This document shows positions 1 to 8,277 of a stretch of DNA of 64,000 nt, piece by piece. The notes beneath the pieces were generated by a model, which saw only the letters and a list, made by a program, of their open reading frames with translations, was not told the origin of the DNA and made no database searches. Source of the DNA: Ascidiaceihabitans sp047624005 (GTDB taxonomy: Bacteria; Pseudomonadota; Alphaproteobacteria; Rhodobacterales; Rhodobacteraceae). The translations under genes and the position numbers were made by a program. How positions within the stretch are numbered: the first letter of the stretch is position 1; each line of letters starts with the position of its first letter. The stretch spans positions 1 through 64,000 of the forward strand of contig JBLHPE010000008.1 of assembly GCA_047624005.1 (NCBI GenBank), given 5' to 3'.

Positions 1-44
1 TAGAACGCGGCAACCCTAAGGCCAAGCACATCAGGAGCACACCC

Positions 45-1310
45 ATGAATATTCTTATCCTCGGCGGCGGTGGACGCGAACATTCACTGGCTTGGGCTAT
101 TTTGCAAAACCCTAAATGTGATCGCCTTATTGTTGCGCCTGGCAATGCTGGGATCGCACAAATCGCAGAATGTGCTGATTTGGATGTAATGAGTGGTACA
201 GCCGTTGTCGGGTTTGTCGAAGAAAACGCGATCGACTTTGTCGTGATTGGACCTGAAGCCCCACTGGCCCTAGGCGTTTCTGATCGCCTGCGGGATGCGG
301 GTGTGTTGGTCTTTGGACCCTCTAAGGCCGCTGCCGAACTAGAGGTTTCAAAGGCCTTCACGAAGGCAATTTGCGATGCATCCTCCGCCCCTACGGCTGC
401 GTATGGTCACTTTACCGATGCAAGTGCAGCCAAAGAATACGTTCAAGCCCAAGGTGCACCAATCGTCGTCAAGGCTGATGGCTTGGCCGCAGGCAAAGGC
501 GTAATTATTGCCGAGACAGTGGCTGAAGCCGAAGCGGCCATTGATGATATGTTTGATGGATCATTTGGCGATGCAGGCGCTGAAGTCGTGATTGAAGAGT
601 TCATGACCGGCGAAGAGGCATCGTATTTCATTCTTTGCGACGGGACCGATGTATTGCCAATCGGCACAGCGCAGGACCACAAACGCGTGGGCGACGGCGA
701 TACCGGCCCTAACACCGGTGGAATGGGGGCGTATTCCCCTGCCCCTGTGCTGACCGATGTGATCGCACAAAAAGCGATCGACGAAATTATCCGTCCAACG
801 ATGGCAGAAATGGTGCGCAGAGGCACACCCTACCAAGGCATCCTTTATGCAGGCCTTATGATCGAAAACGGGCAACCGCGTTTGGTTGAATACAATGTGC
901 GTTTTGGTGATCCCGAATGTCAGGTACTGATGATGCGCTTAGGTGCACAGGTGCTGGATTTGCTACTTGCGGCCTCTGAGGGACAACTTTCTAAGGTCAA
1001 GCCGAATTGGGCTGACGATCACGCTGTGACAGTTGTATTAGCTGCAAAAGGTTACCCTGGGGCCTATGAAAAAGGCAGCATTATCACAGGTCTGGATGCC
1101 TTGCCGCAAGACAGCATGAACATGGTCTTTCATGCGGGAACTGCCAAACGCGATGGCCTTATCGTTGCCAATGGCGGTCGGGTTTTGAACGTTACAGCGC
1201 GGGGCGACACCTTGGCAGAAGCACAAGCCCGAGCCTACGCGATGGTTGATAAGATTGAATGGCCTGAAGGTTTTTGCCGCCGTGACATCGGTTGGCGCGC
1301 CTTGGGGTAA
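45..1310 (+). CDS. purD: Phosphoribosylamine--glycine ligase
   Basis: Cytoplasmic ATP-grasp enzyme that joins glycine to 5-phosphoribosylamine, giving GAR in de novo purine synthesis. The 421-residue length is normal for PurD. The N-terminus has the Gly-rich MNILILGGGGREHSLAWA signature. The GDGDTGPNTGGMGAYSP block lies near residues 215-232 and the EYNVRFGDPECQ metal/ATP segment near 280-292. The ATG follows a CAGGAG Shine-Dalgarno sequence at about 8 bases. Only 44 bases precede it in the window, so its upstream operon partner cannot be seen. The next gene is convergent and starts 6 bases beyond its stop. Confidence 0.97.
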   Translation: MNILILGGGGREHSLAWAILQNPKCDRLIVAPGNAGIAQIAECADLDVMSGTAVVGFVEENAIDFVVIGPEAPLALGVSDRLRDAGVLVFGPSKAAAELEVSKAFTKAICDASSAPTAAYGHFTDASAAKEYVQAQGAPIVVKADGLAAGKGVIIAETVAEAEAAIDDMFDGSFGDAGAEVVIEEFMTGEEASYFILCDGTDVLPIGTAQDHKRVGDGDTGPNTGGMGAYSPAPVLTDVIAQKAIDEIIRPTMAEMVRRGTPYQGILYAGLMIENGQPRLVEYNVRFGDPECQVLMMRLGAQVLDLLLAASEGQLSKVKPNWADDHAVTVVLAAKGYPGAYEKGSIITGLDALPQDSMNMVFHAGTAKRDGLIVANGGRVLNVTARGDTLAEAQARAYAMVDKIEWPEGFCRRDIGWRALG

Positions 1311-1316
1311 GCTGCC

Positions 1317-2063
1317 CTATCCGGTGCAAGCCATAGCTTTGGCGAAGGCTGGACGAGACGTATCGTGACCCAATAGCCTCTGATCGAATTTGGCATCATC
1401 AAAAGTGATGGCCCACAGCTGTGTCCAATCAGCAGATGCTACGATTATTTCAGGTTTCCCGTCGCAATTACGGATCCCACCTGCAATATCACGCTCCCCA
1501 ATACGGTGATTGGTAAAGCCTTCCAGATCAGTAACATGGGTCAATTCACCGGCCTCAAAACGCCAAATACGCAAAGTTTTCGCAAGGTGGGGCCGGTCAA
1601 TATAGGCGACTTCGACCGCCCCATCACCATCAAGGTCAGCAGCGCCTAACGGCGCCAACCACCGGTTGGAGCGCCCGATATATGGAATGTCAGCCACCAA
1701 ACCCGTTTCATCGTAAATCGCCAGCTTTGCACCCAATCGTTGATTGCTTTGGACAACTAAGACCTCAGGCGTGCCGTCTTCATCCATATCAATCAAACGT
1801 GGTTCGGTGTCCTCAAACACATCAGACCTTGGCAAGGAAATCGTAACTTTGCGACCATTGCTGAGTTCGATTGCCAAGCTGGCATGTTCGATCGCATCTC
1901 CGAGGATGCCATGAGCATATCGTGTGGTCGGGTCTGTATAAGTGGCGCTGGCGATAGATTGCGCAACGCCTTGCGACGCTGGCAACACACACGCGATCAA
2001 CAGCGCGCGGCGGATGGGGCACAGCAAATAGCGCAACTGCAGACGCCGCGCCCCCGCCCACAT
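1317..2063 (-). CDS. Secreted FG-GAP/VCBS-like repeat protein
   Basis: 248 residues. A basic N-terminus and a hydrophobic stretch at about 19-30 (ALLIACVLPASQGVAQ) look like a signal peptide, so a periplasmic or exported protein is likely. Calcium-binding-like FG-GAP/VCBS segments are visible: DMDEDGTPEVLVV near 92-104, DLDGDGAVEVAYI near 143-155, and a weaker NCDGKPEIIVA near 198-208, consistent with a small beta-propeller-like fold. Its ATG overlaps the ferredoxin stop by one base (TAATG), so the two are translationally coupled. The function is not known; partner binding or a scaffold role is inference. Confidence 0.75.
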   Translation of the reverse strand: MWAGARRLQLRYLLCPIRRALLIACVLPASQGVAQSIASATYTDPTTRYAHGILGDAIEHASLAIELSNGRKVTISLPRSDVFEDTEPRLIDMDEDGTPEVLVVQSNQRLGAKLAIYDETGLVADIPYIGRSNRWLAPLGAADLDGDGAVEVAYIDRPHLAKTLRIWRFEAGELTHVTDLEGFTNHRIGERDIAGGIRNCDGKPEIIVASADWTQLWAITFDDAKFDQRLLGHDTSRPAFAKAMACTG

Positions 2064-2386
2064 TAGATTTGTTTTTCTGGCATTTGAACGACTAAGCCGT
2101 CCAAAGCATCTGTTACTTTCAGCTGACAGGTCAGGCGCGAACGCGTCTCGTCTGGTTCAAATGCGAAGTCAAGCATATCGGTTTCCATGTCATCCTTGGC
2201 CGGAATCTTCTCGACCCACGCCGCATCAACGTAGACGTGGCAAGTGGAACAGGCACATGCGCCGCCGCAATCTGCTTCAATCCCCGGGATGTTATTGTCG
2301 CGAGCGCCTTCCATAACGGTCATGCCGTTGGCAACCTCGACAACATGCTGTTTGCCGCCATGTTCGATGTAGGTGATTTTGGCCAT
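2063..2386 (-). CDS. 2Fe-2S ferredoxin, adrenodoxin/FdxB type
   Basis: 107-residue soluble electron carrier. Cluster ligands are visible as Cys40, Cys46, Cys49 and Cys87 (C-x5-C-x2-C-x37-C), the adrenodoxin-type spacing. Such ferredoxins supply electrons to P450s or to iron-sulfur cluster assembly. The start was set at the ATG giving MAKITYIEHG because a strong AAGGGGAG Shine-Dalgarno sequence precedes it; an in-frame ATG 15 bases upstream lies before that site. A cytochrome P450 is encoded near 57 kb, but pairing the two would be speculation. First gene of a two-gene operon with the FG-GAP-like protein. Confidence 0.93.
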   Translation of the reverse strand: MAKITYIEHGGKQHVVEVANGMTVMEGARDNNIPGIEADCGGACACSTCHVYVDAAWVEKIPAKDDMETDMLDFAFEPDETRSRLTCQLKVTDALDGLVVQMPEKQI

Positions 2387-2572
2387 TTCGCTCCCCTTCA
2401 AAAACGTTTGAAACTGTCTACCCAGCGCCTTTCGGCAAGGCCAGCCCCTTTTGTGATATAGGCCAATCTGATTTCAAAACAATTGGGTGTCAGGTGCTTT
2501 GCAACCTGTGCTAGGCAGCACGTCAAAAACAGATTATCTTAGCAAAAAACAAGAGCGAACAGGCAAATCAAC

Positions 2573-3106
2573 ATGACCTATTGGAACCTTCCTATATTGG
2601 GCACTGTGCTTTTCACATTGTTGGCATGTGACATGGAAAACCTTGGAACTTCGGCCAACCAAGCGGCCCAGACCATTGGATTTGCTCAAGACGCCCCCAA
2701 AGGCGCAGCATCCGGCACATGTTGGGGAAAAACAATATCTCCGGCAGTGATAGAAACCACCAATCGCGACATATTGCTTCAACCCGCCCAAGTCAGTTCA
2801 GACGGGCGCATACAGCAACCCGCGGTTTATAAAAAAGAAGCTATTCAAGAAATCATACGTCCACGTCGCGAGACTTGGTTTGAGACAGTATGCACCAATT
2901 TACTGACCGAGGATTTTGTCGCAAGCTTGCAACGGGCCCTGTCAGCACGGGGAGGTTATCGTGGAGATATCACTGGTTTGATGGATGATCGCACACGCCG
3001 CGCAATCCGGAAGTTTCAGTTGGGTAGCGCGTTTGACAGTGGGAACCTTACAGTCGCCTCTGCCCGTAAACTTGGTTTAATCGCCGTGCCACGCACATCA
3101 AATTGA
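2573..3106 (+). CDS. Peptidoglycan-binding domain lipoprotein
   Basis: 177 residues. The N-terminus reads as a lipoprotein signal peptide with lipobox LLAC and Cys19 as the lipidation site. The C-terminal third (about 115-175) matches the peptidoglycan-binding type 1 helical repeat: LQRALSARGGY, then GDITGLMDDRTRRAIRKFQ. The middle contains a CWGKTISPAVIET segment that may be a small separate domain. It probably sits in the outer membrane or periplasm and contacts murein. It is monocistronic, with a hairpin terminator directly after the stop. The exact role is unknown. Confidence 0.8.
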   Translation: MTYWNLPILGTVLFTLLACDMENLGTSANQAAQTIGFAQDAPKGAASGTCWGKTISPAVIETTNRDILLQPAQVSSDGRIQQPAVYKKEAIQEIIRPRRETWFETVCTNLLTEDFVASLQRALSARGGYRGDITGLMDDRTRRAIRKFQLGSAFDSGNLTVASARKLGLIAVPRTSN

Positions 3107-3112
3107 CCAACA

Positions 3113-3143
3113 AAAAAGGCACCCCGAAAGGTGCCTTTTCGCT
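3113..3143. terminator. Bidirectional hairpin terminator
   Basis: The arms AAAAGGCACC and GGTGCCTTTT flank a CCGAAA loop between the convergent lipoprotein and degP-like genes. The A-run on one side and T-run on the other allow it to work in both directions. Confidence 0.8.
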
Positions 3144-3158
3144 TATGTTTGTGTCGTG

Positions 3159-4634
3159 TTAGTCTGCGAGGCTTAGTGCGACAAACCGTGGATCGCCGCC
3201 GCGACGGACCAGCAACAGTAGCGACTTGCGTCCCGCCTCTTTGACCTCAGCCAGACGGGTATCAAGATCAGCGATGCTTTCGATCTTTTCTTGTCCAGCC
3301 TCAGTGATCACGTCACCAGCACGTAGCCCTTTTTCGAAGGCCTCAGATGTTTCATCAACCTCCGTGATGACCAGACCCATCTGCTTGGCTTCTAGACTTA
3401 GTTCCTCGCGCAATTCATCCGTCAAAACGCTAAGGGTCAGACCTAACAACATTTTCGTCTCTGGTGCGGCCTCTTCTTCGGGCGCAGGAACAGATGTTTC
3501 GACAGCCTTCTCAGCGTCTTCACGACGACCAAGCGTGACCTTTAACGTCACTGATTTGCCCTCGCGCAACACGATCACACGCACCGTTTCGCCAACAGGA
3601 CTGTTCGCAACAGTGCGCACCAATGCACGTGTGTCTTTCACAGGCTTGCCCGCAAAGTTAACGATCACATCGCCGTCCAGCATGCCCCCATCTTTGGCTG
3701 GTCCTACCTGAACGGAATTGACCAACGCACCATCGGTGCTGTCCAATCCGAACCCTTCGGCCAGATCATCAGTCAGGTCTTGGATACGTACCCCCAACCA
3801 GCCACGACGTGTCTCACCGAATTCGCGCAGCTGATCCACAACACGGGTTACGACATTGGACGCCATCGAGAACCCGATGCCGATAGAGCCACCATTGGGG
3901 GACAAAATCGCCGTGTTCACGCCAATCACTTCGCCGTCCATATTGAACAATGGACCGCCAGAGTTGCCGCGATTGATCGCAGCGTCAGTCTGGATGTAGT
4001 CATCATAGCTGCCACTTAAAGCACGATTGCGCGCAGACACGATACCGGCTGAGACAGAAAACCCCTGCCCCAGTGGATTGCCCATCGCGATAACCCAGTC
4101 GCCAACGCGGGCACCGTCACTGTCGCCAAAAGGCACAAACGACAACGGCACGTCTGTTTCAACTTTCAACAATGCAATGTCTGTGTTCGGATCTGTGCCG
4201 ATCACTTTCGCAGGCAGTTCTTGGCCTGAGAAGAATTCAATCAAAATCTCGTCCGCGCCTTCGATGACGTGGTTGTTAGTGACGACATACCCGTCTTCCG
4301 AGATCACAAAACCAGAACCAAGCGCCGAAGAACGACGTGGACGTTGTCCATCTTCACCTTCGTTTTGGCGGCGGTTGTTAAAGAAATCCTCAAACGGGGA
4401 ACCTTCGGGCACGATACCTTGGGGACCTGTTGGTCGTTCGACGACGGTTGAGGTTGTGATGTTCACAACTGACGGACTGATTTGCTCGGCCAAAGGCGCA
4501 AGACTTTCAGGACGCGCATTCGCCATCATGACTTGCGCCAAGACCAGCGCTGTCGCCAAAAAGCCAAGCCATAGGCTGCGCATTTGAATTAGAGGTTTCA
4601 TTTCTTTCGACAAGGCTACCGCTTTGGGCTGCAT
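3159..4634 (-). CDS. degP: Do/DegQ-family periplasmic serine protease
   Basis: 491-residue HtrA-type protease/chaperone acting on misfolded envelope proteins. A membrane or signal segment lies near 21-39. The trypsin-like domain has the triad His122 (TNNHV), Asp152 (NTDIALL) and Ser225 (GNSGGPL). Two PDZ domains follow, at about 275-360 and 395-480. The upstream ATG was chosen because AGGAG sits about 7 bases before it; a later Met12 would leave a more typical n-region for the signal. Homologous loci place degP close to hflKC; here an LLM oxidoreductase lies between them. Whether it is DegP, DegQ or DegS-like in role cannot be settled from sequence. Confidence 0.93.
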   Translation of the reverse strand: MQPKAVALSKEMKPLIQMRSLWLGFLATALVLAQVMMANARPESLAPLAEQISPSVVNITTSTVVERPTGPQGIVPEGSPFEDFFNNRRQNEGEDGQRPRRSSALGSGFVISEDGYVVTNNHVIEGADEILIEFFSGQELPAKVIGTDPNTDIALLKVETDVPLSFVPFGDSDGARVGDWVIAMGNPLGQGFSVSAGIVSARNRALSGSYDDYIQTDAAINRGNSGGPLFNMDGEVIGVNTAILSPNGGSIGIGFSMASNVVTRVVDQLREFGETRRGWLGVRIQDLTDDLAEGFGLDSTDGALVNSVQVGPAKDGGMLDGDVIVNFAGKPVKDTRALVRTVANSPVGETVRVIVLREGKSVTLKVTLGRREDAEKAVETSVPAPEEEAAPETKMLLGLTLSVLTDELREELSLEAKQMGLVITEVDETSEAFEKGLRAGDVITEAGQEKIESIADLDTRLAEVKEAGRKSLLLLVRRGGDPRFVALSLAD

Positions 4635-4711
4635 TCATCGTCTCCTGTTTGGTACCGGCCACATCGGCCATTTTGTGCAGTGCTGCACGTCACTAGCAAT
4701 CTGCATCTTGA

Positions 4712-4734
4712 GTTTACATACTTCAACAGTAAAC
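4712..4734. promoter_or_regulatory. Inverted repeat upstream of degP
   Basis: GTTTAC-N11-GTAAAC, perfect 6-base arms, lies about 80 bases upstream of the degP start. The position and symmetry suit an operator for an envelope-stress regulator, but no specific regulator can be named. Confidence 0.35.
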
Positions 4735-4860
4735 ATGGTGCAGCCCCCCACCCCTTTCAAGCAATTCTGAACAAAGCGTGAAGGTTCGGGGCGTTACTTG
4801 TAACATTGGGTATTAGTTTAGCTGCACAATCGTAAAACATGGATAGCGCGTGATAAGTTT

Positions 4861-5829
4861 TCACTCTGAAAACTCAGGCAGCAACTCATCGGCGATCCGC
4901 TTCAAGGTTTCTTCAATATCGCCGTTGTTGTTACGTAAGTTTAAAGCAACGTGGTTAACACCAAGGCTTTGCACCTCGCGCAGATACTCTAACAGAAACG
5001 TGGTGCCAGCTTGGAAACCCAAGGCGATCGGGCGTGGCGGTGCGTTTGGGTTTTCCATAATGTCCACGTAAAGTGACTGCATCACCGGCTTATCCACACC
5101 ACCCGCGTTTGAAACGCGTTGTCGAAATTCAGCAATCATACGCGCCTGTACATCCGCATTGCGTGGATAGGTCATCCAACCATCACCGTGCTCTGCCCCC
5201 CACTCGGGGGTTTGCTGACTGCCGCCTGTAATCAACATCGGTATGCGCCCAGACATAGGTTTGGGAACCATGTCTAATTGCCCATTCAACTTGCCCTGAG
5301 CATTTTCAAACTGCGGTTCATGTTCAAAAATTGCACGCATGTATTCGATACTGCCGCGAAACCGCGCGCCGCGGTCAGGGTAATCCATATTAAGGGCCGG
5401 ATATTCCTCTGGCCGATCGCCCGATGCGACACCCAACAAGACGCGGCCACCTGACAGAATATCCGCAGATGCGGCAGCTTTCGCCACATGCGCTGGGTGA
5501 CGAAGAGGTAAAATAACACTGGCGATACCAAGGGCAATGCGATCTGTGCACATCGCCAATGCGCCAAGATAGACAAATGGATCAAACATTTGTCCAGCAT
5601 CGCCAAACGACGAAACATTAAAGGGGATGTCACGCAACCAAACGGCCGAAAAACCCAAGGTGTCCGCCAGTTTGATCCGTTCTATATGACGTTCCATCGT
5701 TGGCAATTCGTCGAAGTAATAAGCCTCAAGCGGGGCAATCAATCCGATAGTCATGCGCCCCGGCTTGAACGTCGCGTTGTATCCGCGATTCATCGGCGTA
5801 AAGCTGGATGTGTCTTGTGCGCTTGGCAT
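4861..5829 (-). CDS. LLM-class flavin-dependent oxidoreductase
   Basis: 322-residue member of the luciferase-like monooxygenase superfamily (TIM barrel using FMN or F420-type flavin). Supporting segments are RIKLADTLGFSAVWLRD near 50-66, the ALGIASVILPLRHPAHVAKA block near 100, DILSGGRVLLGVASGD near 123-138 and GGSQQTPEWGAEHGDGWMTYP near 200-220. A CAGGAACC Shine-Dalgarno sequence precedes the ATG. It lies 39 bases downstream of the hflK-hflC-DUF2065 set on the same strand and may be read with it. The substrate is unknown. Confidence 0.88.
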   Translation of the reverse strand: MPSAQDTSSFTPMNRGYNATFKPGRMTIGLIAPLEAYYFDELPTMERHIERIKLADTLGFSAVWLRDIPFNVSSFGDAGQMFDPFVYLGALAMCTDRIALGIASVILPLRHPAHVAKAAASADILSGGRVLLGVASGDRPEEYPALNMDYPDRGARFRGSIEYMRAIFEHEPQFENAQGKLNGQLDMVPKPMSGRIPMLITGGSQQTPEWGAEHGDGWMTYPRNADVQARMIAEFRQRVSNAGGVDKPVMQSLYVDIMENPNAPPRPIALGFQAGTTFLLEYLREVQSLGVNHVALNLRNNNGDIEETLKRIADELLPEFSE

Positions 5830-5868
5830 AATCGGTTCCTGTTTATTCTTTGGTCTGTAGCCAAGCCG

Positions 5869-6072
5869 CTACAAAGAAACGCCCAATTGAAATGCCGCCC
5901 AGACAAAAAGCAATCCGCCAACAGCAACCAATGCGCCCATGTTGCGACGATTTGGCTCTGACAAACTGCGCAACATCTCAAGCACCTGCTCAATAAGCGA
6001 AGGGGCCAGCACATAGGCCAGCCCCTCTACTATCATGACCAAACCGATGGCCAATAAGATCAACGCAATCAC
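5869..6072 (-). CDS. DUF2065 (YjeT-like) membrane protein
   Basis: 67 residues with two hydrophobic helices (about 2-20 and 45-65). It resembles the DUF2065/YjeT family, which is typically encoded directly after hflC. It starts at GTG in a GTGA overlap with the hflC stop, so translation is coupled. The function is unknown; the constant neighbourhood suggests an accessory part for the HflKC membrane complex. Confidence 0.85.
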   Translation of the reverse strand: MIALILLAIGLVMIVEGLAYVLAPSLIEQVLEMLRSLSEPNRRNMGALVAVGGLLFVWAAFQLGVSL

Positions 6073-6953
6073 TTGGATGAAGCGCCTTGATCACTATTGA
6101 AATAGTTAAAGAATTCGCTGTCAGGCGACATAACCATTGTCGAGTTGTCACCTTTGATCGCGATCTCGTAAGCCGTCAAAGAACGGTAGAATTCAAAGAA
6201 CTCTTGATCTTGGCCATAGGCGTCCGCAAAGATTTTGTTCCGTGCAGCGTCTGCTTCACCTTCCGCGATACGTGCATCACGGCGGGCTTCGGATAAGATT
6301 TCTTCGTAAGTACGATCTGCCAAAGCACGTACACGCTGGGCCGCTTCACGACCACGCGCACGTTCATCTGTTGCTTCACGTTCCCGCTCAGCAATCATCC
6401 GCTGCAAAGTCGCAGCAAAGTTTTGCTCTGGAAGGTTGGTTTGACGAAGACGCACATCAACAATCGACAGCCCCAAAGCTTGGGCACGACTGTCAGACTG
6501 ATCGCGAATAAGACCCATCAATGCCGCACGTTCAGGAGATAGAATGGTGTTAGACGTCACACCCTCCGAACCCAGAACCGCACGAATTTGGGAGTCGAGA
6601 ATACCACGCAGCTGCACTTCAGCTTCGCGTTCACCACCACCACCAAGAGCTTGACGGAACTGATTGACGTCCGTGATGCGGTACAAAACAAACGCATCTA
6701 CTTCCAAACGACGATCATCGGCCGGCGTGACCTCGATCAGTTCGGTTTCCATCGTTAGAATACGGTCTTCGTAGCGTGCAACCTCATCAATAAGTGGAAT
6801 TTTGAAGCCAAGACCAGGTTCGGTAATCTCTTGTTTAATCTGGCCAAATCGTAGAACCAGCACTTTTTCACGCTCGTCTACGATAAATATCGACGACAAT
6901 AGACCTGCAATCACAATCGCAACAACAGGGATCAAATAGCTAGAGTTCCGCAT
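6069..6953 (-). CDS. hflC: HflC, regulator of FtsH protease
   Basis: 294-residue SPFH/prohibitin-family membrane protein. One N-terminal transmembrane helix (about 6-24) is followed by the SPFH domain (VDEREKVLVLRFGQI near 25-39) and a long charged coiled coil (about 185-245, AEREREATDERARGREAAQR). HflC pairs with HflK to enclose FtsH in the inner membrane and modulate degradation of membrane proteins. Its ATG overlaps the hflK stop (TGATG), and the next gene overlaps its own stop. Confidence 0.95.
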   Translation of the reverse strand: MRNSSYLIPVVAIVIAGLLSSIFIVDEREKVLVLRFGQIKQEITEPGLGFKIPLIDEVARYEDRILTMETELIEVTPADDRRLEVDAFVLYRITDVNQFRQALGGGGEREAEVQLRGILDSQIRAVLGSEGVTSNTILSPERAALMGLIRDQSDSRAQALGLSIVDVRLRQTNLPEQNFAATLQRMIAEREREATDERARGREAAQRVRALADRTYEEILSEARRDARIAEGEADAARNKIFADAYGQDQEFFEFYRSLTAYEIAIKGDNSTMVMSPDSEFFNYFNSDQGASSK

Positions 6954-8176
6954 CAGTTTGACCCTCCATTTTTACGCAATTCATTGAGTGGCAGGTATGG
7001 GACAACACCTTGTCCGCCATCGCCATTGTTCTCAAGAATGATCTTTTCGACATCGCCCAGAACCTTTTCCATCGTCTCCAGATACAGGCGCTTGCGCGTC
7101 ACTTCTGGGGCCGCTTGGTATTCTGTCAAAACAGCCAAGAAGCGGCTGGCTTCACCAACCGCGTCATTGACCACACGGGCACGGTAACCTTCAGCAGCTT
7201 CAAGCAATTGCGCGGATTCACCACGGGCTTCAGCAGTTTTCTGGTTCGCATATGCATCAGCTTGACGTTCAAGACGGTCACGTTCTTGCTCAGCTGCCTG
7301 AACATCACGGAACGCATCCACAACGGAAACGGTAGAAACGCTGCCAGTTGCATCAACCATACGAACGGTCTGGCTTGGCGGGTCAACTTTTTTGACGTTC
7401 ACACGCAGGATGTTGATACCAGTCTTGCGGTTGTCCAAAGTTTGTTGGATCAATTCGCGTACGCTAATTTCAACGCTACCACGGTCACGGTTAAGGATCG
7501 GAGCCAATTCAGATTCCGCAATAACTTCGCGCATTGCAGCTTCTGAAATTGCGATGACCGCAGATTCAGGAGCACGCAGCGAGAATTTGAAATCACGCGC
7601 GTTTTTGACGTTCCAAACAACTTCAAAATCAATATCAACGATGTTTTCGTCCGTTGTCAGCATCAATCCGTCGTTGCCAGACGTCCGCGCAACACCAATG
7701 GTTTCGGTTCTGTTGGTTGTGACGTCAAACACTTCGGCTTTGACCAATGGCCAAGGCGCAAAGTTGAAACCAGCAGTTCCAATGCCCGAGAATTCGCCAA
7801 GGAACAACTCAATCGATTGTTGTTCTGGTTTGACAGTGTAGGCACTTGCAAAAAGCCACATAGCAACGGCTGCAGCCGCACCCAAGCCAATCGTGCCGCG
7901 TGTCAGCGCAGGGCCGCCACCGCCGCCATTGCCGGACCCGTTGGCCCCGCCTTTGCCACCACGACCGCCCATAAGGACGCGCAGTTGCTCTTGGCCTTTT
8001 TTGACCAGTTCATCAATCTCTGGAATCTGTGGTCCATCGTTTTCAGGCTTGCGCCCGCCACCGTTGTTACCATTGCCATTGTTCCCACGATTTCCGCCGT
8101 CGCCATTGCTGCCGCCGCCGTTGTTACCGCCCGAATTGCCGCCGCCCCCCCAGGGGCCGCCTGTATTGCCAGCCAT
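6953..8176 (-). CDS. hflK: HflK, regulator of FtsH protease
   Basis: About 407 residues. The start was placed at MAGNTGGPWGGGG, the usual opening of HflK; another in-frame ATG exists 45 bases upstream. The first ~90 residues are an unusually rich Gly/Asn tract that is probably disordered. A transmembrane helix follows near 95-115, then the SPFH domain (YTVKPEQQSIELFLGEF onward) and a C-terminal coiled coil. It forms the HflKC cage around FtsH. First gene of the hflK-hflC-DUF2065 operon. Confidence 0.94.
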   Translation of the reverse strand: MAGNTGGPWGGGGNSGGNNGGGSNGDGGNRGNNGNGNNGGGRKPENDGPQIPEIDELVKKGQEQLRVLMGGRGGKGGANGSGNGGGGGPALTRGTIGLGAAAAVAMWLFASAYTVKPEQQSIELFLGEFSGIGTAGFNFAPWPLVKAEVFDVTTNRTETIGVARTSGNDGLMLTTDENIVDIDFEVVWNVKNARDFKFSLRAPESAVIAISEAAMREVIAESELAPILNRDRGSVEISVRELIQQTLDNRKTGINILRVNVKKVDPPSQTVRMVDATGSVSTVSVVDAFRDVQAAEQERDRLERQADAYANQKTAEARGESAQLLEAAEGYRARVVNDAVGEASRFLAVLTEYQAAPEVTRKRLYLETMEKVLGDVEKIILENNGDGGQGVVPYLPLNELRKNGGSN

Positions 8177-8277
8177 TTTCGCGTTATTCCCTATTTTACG
8201 AAACATATCTCTTGCTATCATACCTGTGCTTTAAGGTCCAAAATTCAAGCGCTACGTATCCATGATTTAAGTGATCG

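Noticed and set aside
4027..4587. A 186-residue frame opposite the degP-like gene
   Set aside because: Ser/Arg-rich antisense reading of a well-supported protease gene.
7893..8234. Repetitive GCC/GCN-rich stretch as a possible tandem-repeat or CRISPR element
   Set aside because: It is the coding repeat for the Gly/Asn tail of HflK, with no regular repeat-spacer pattern.
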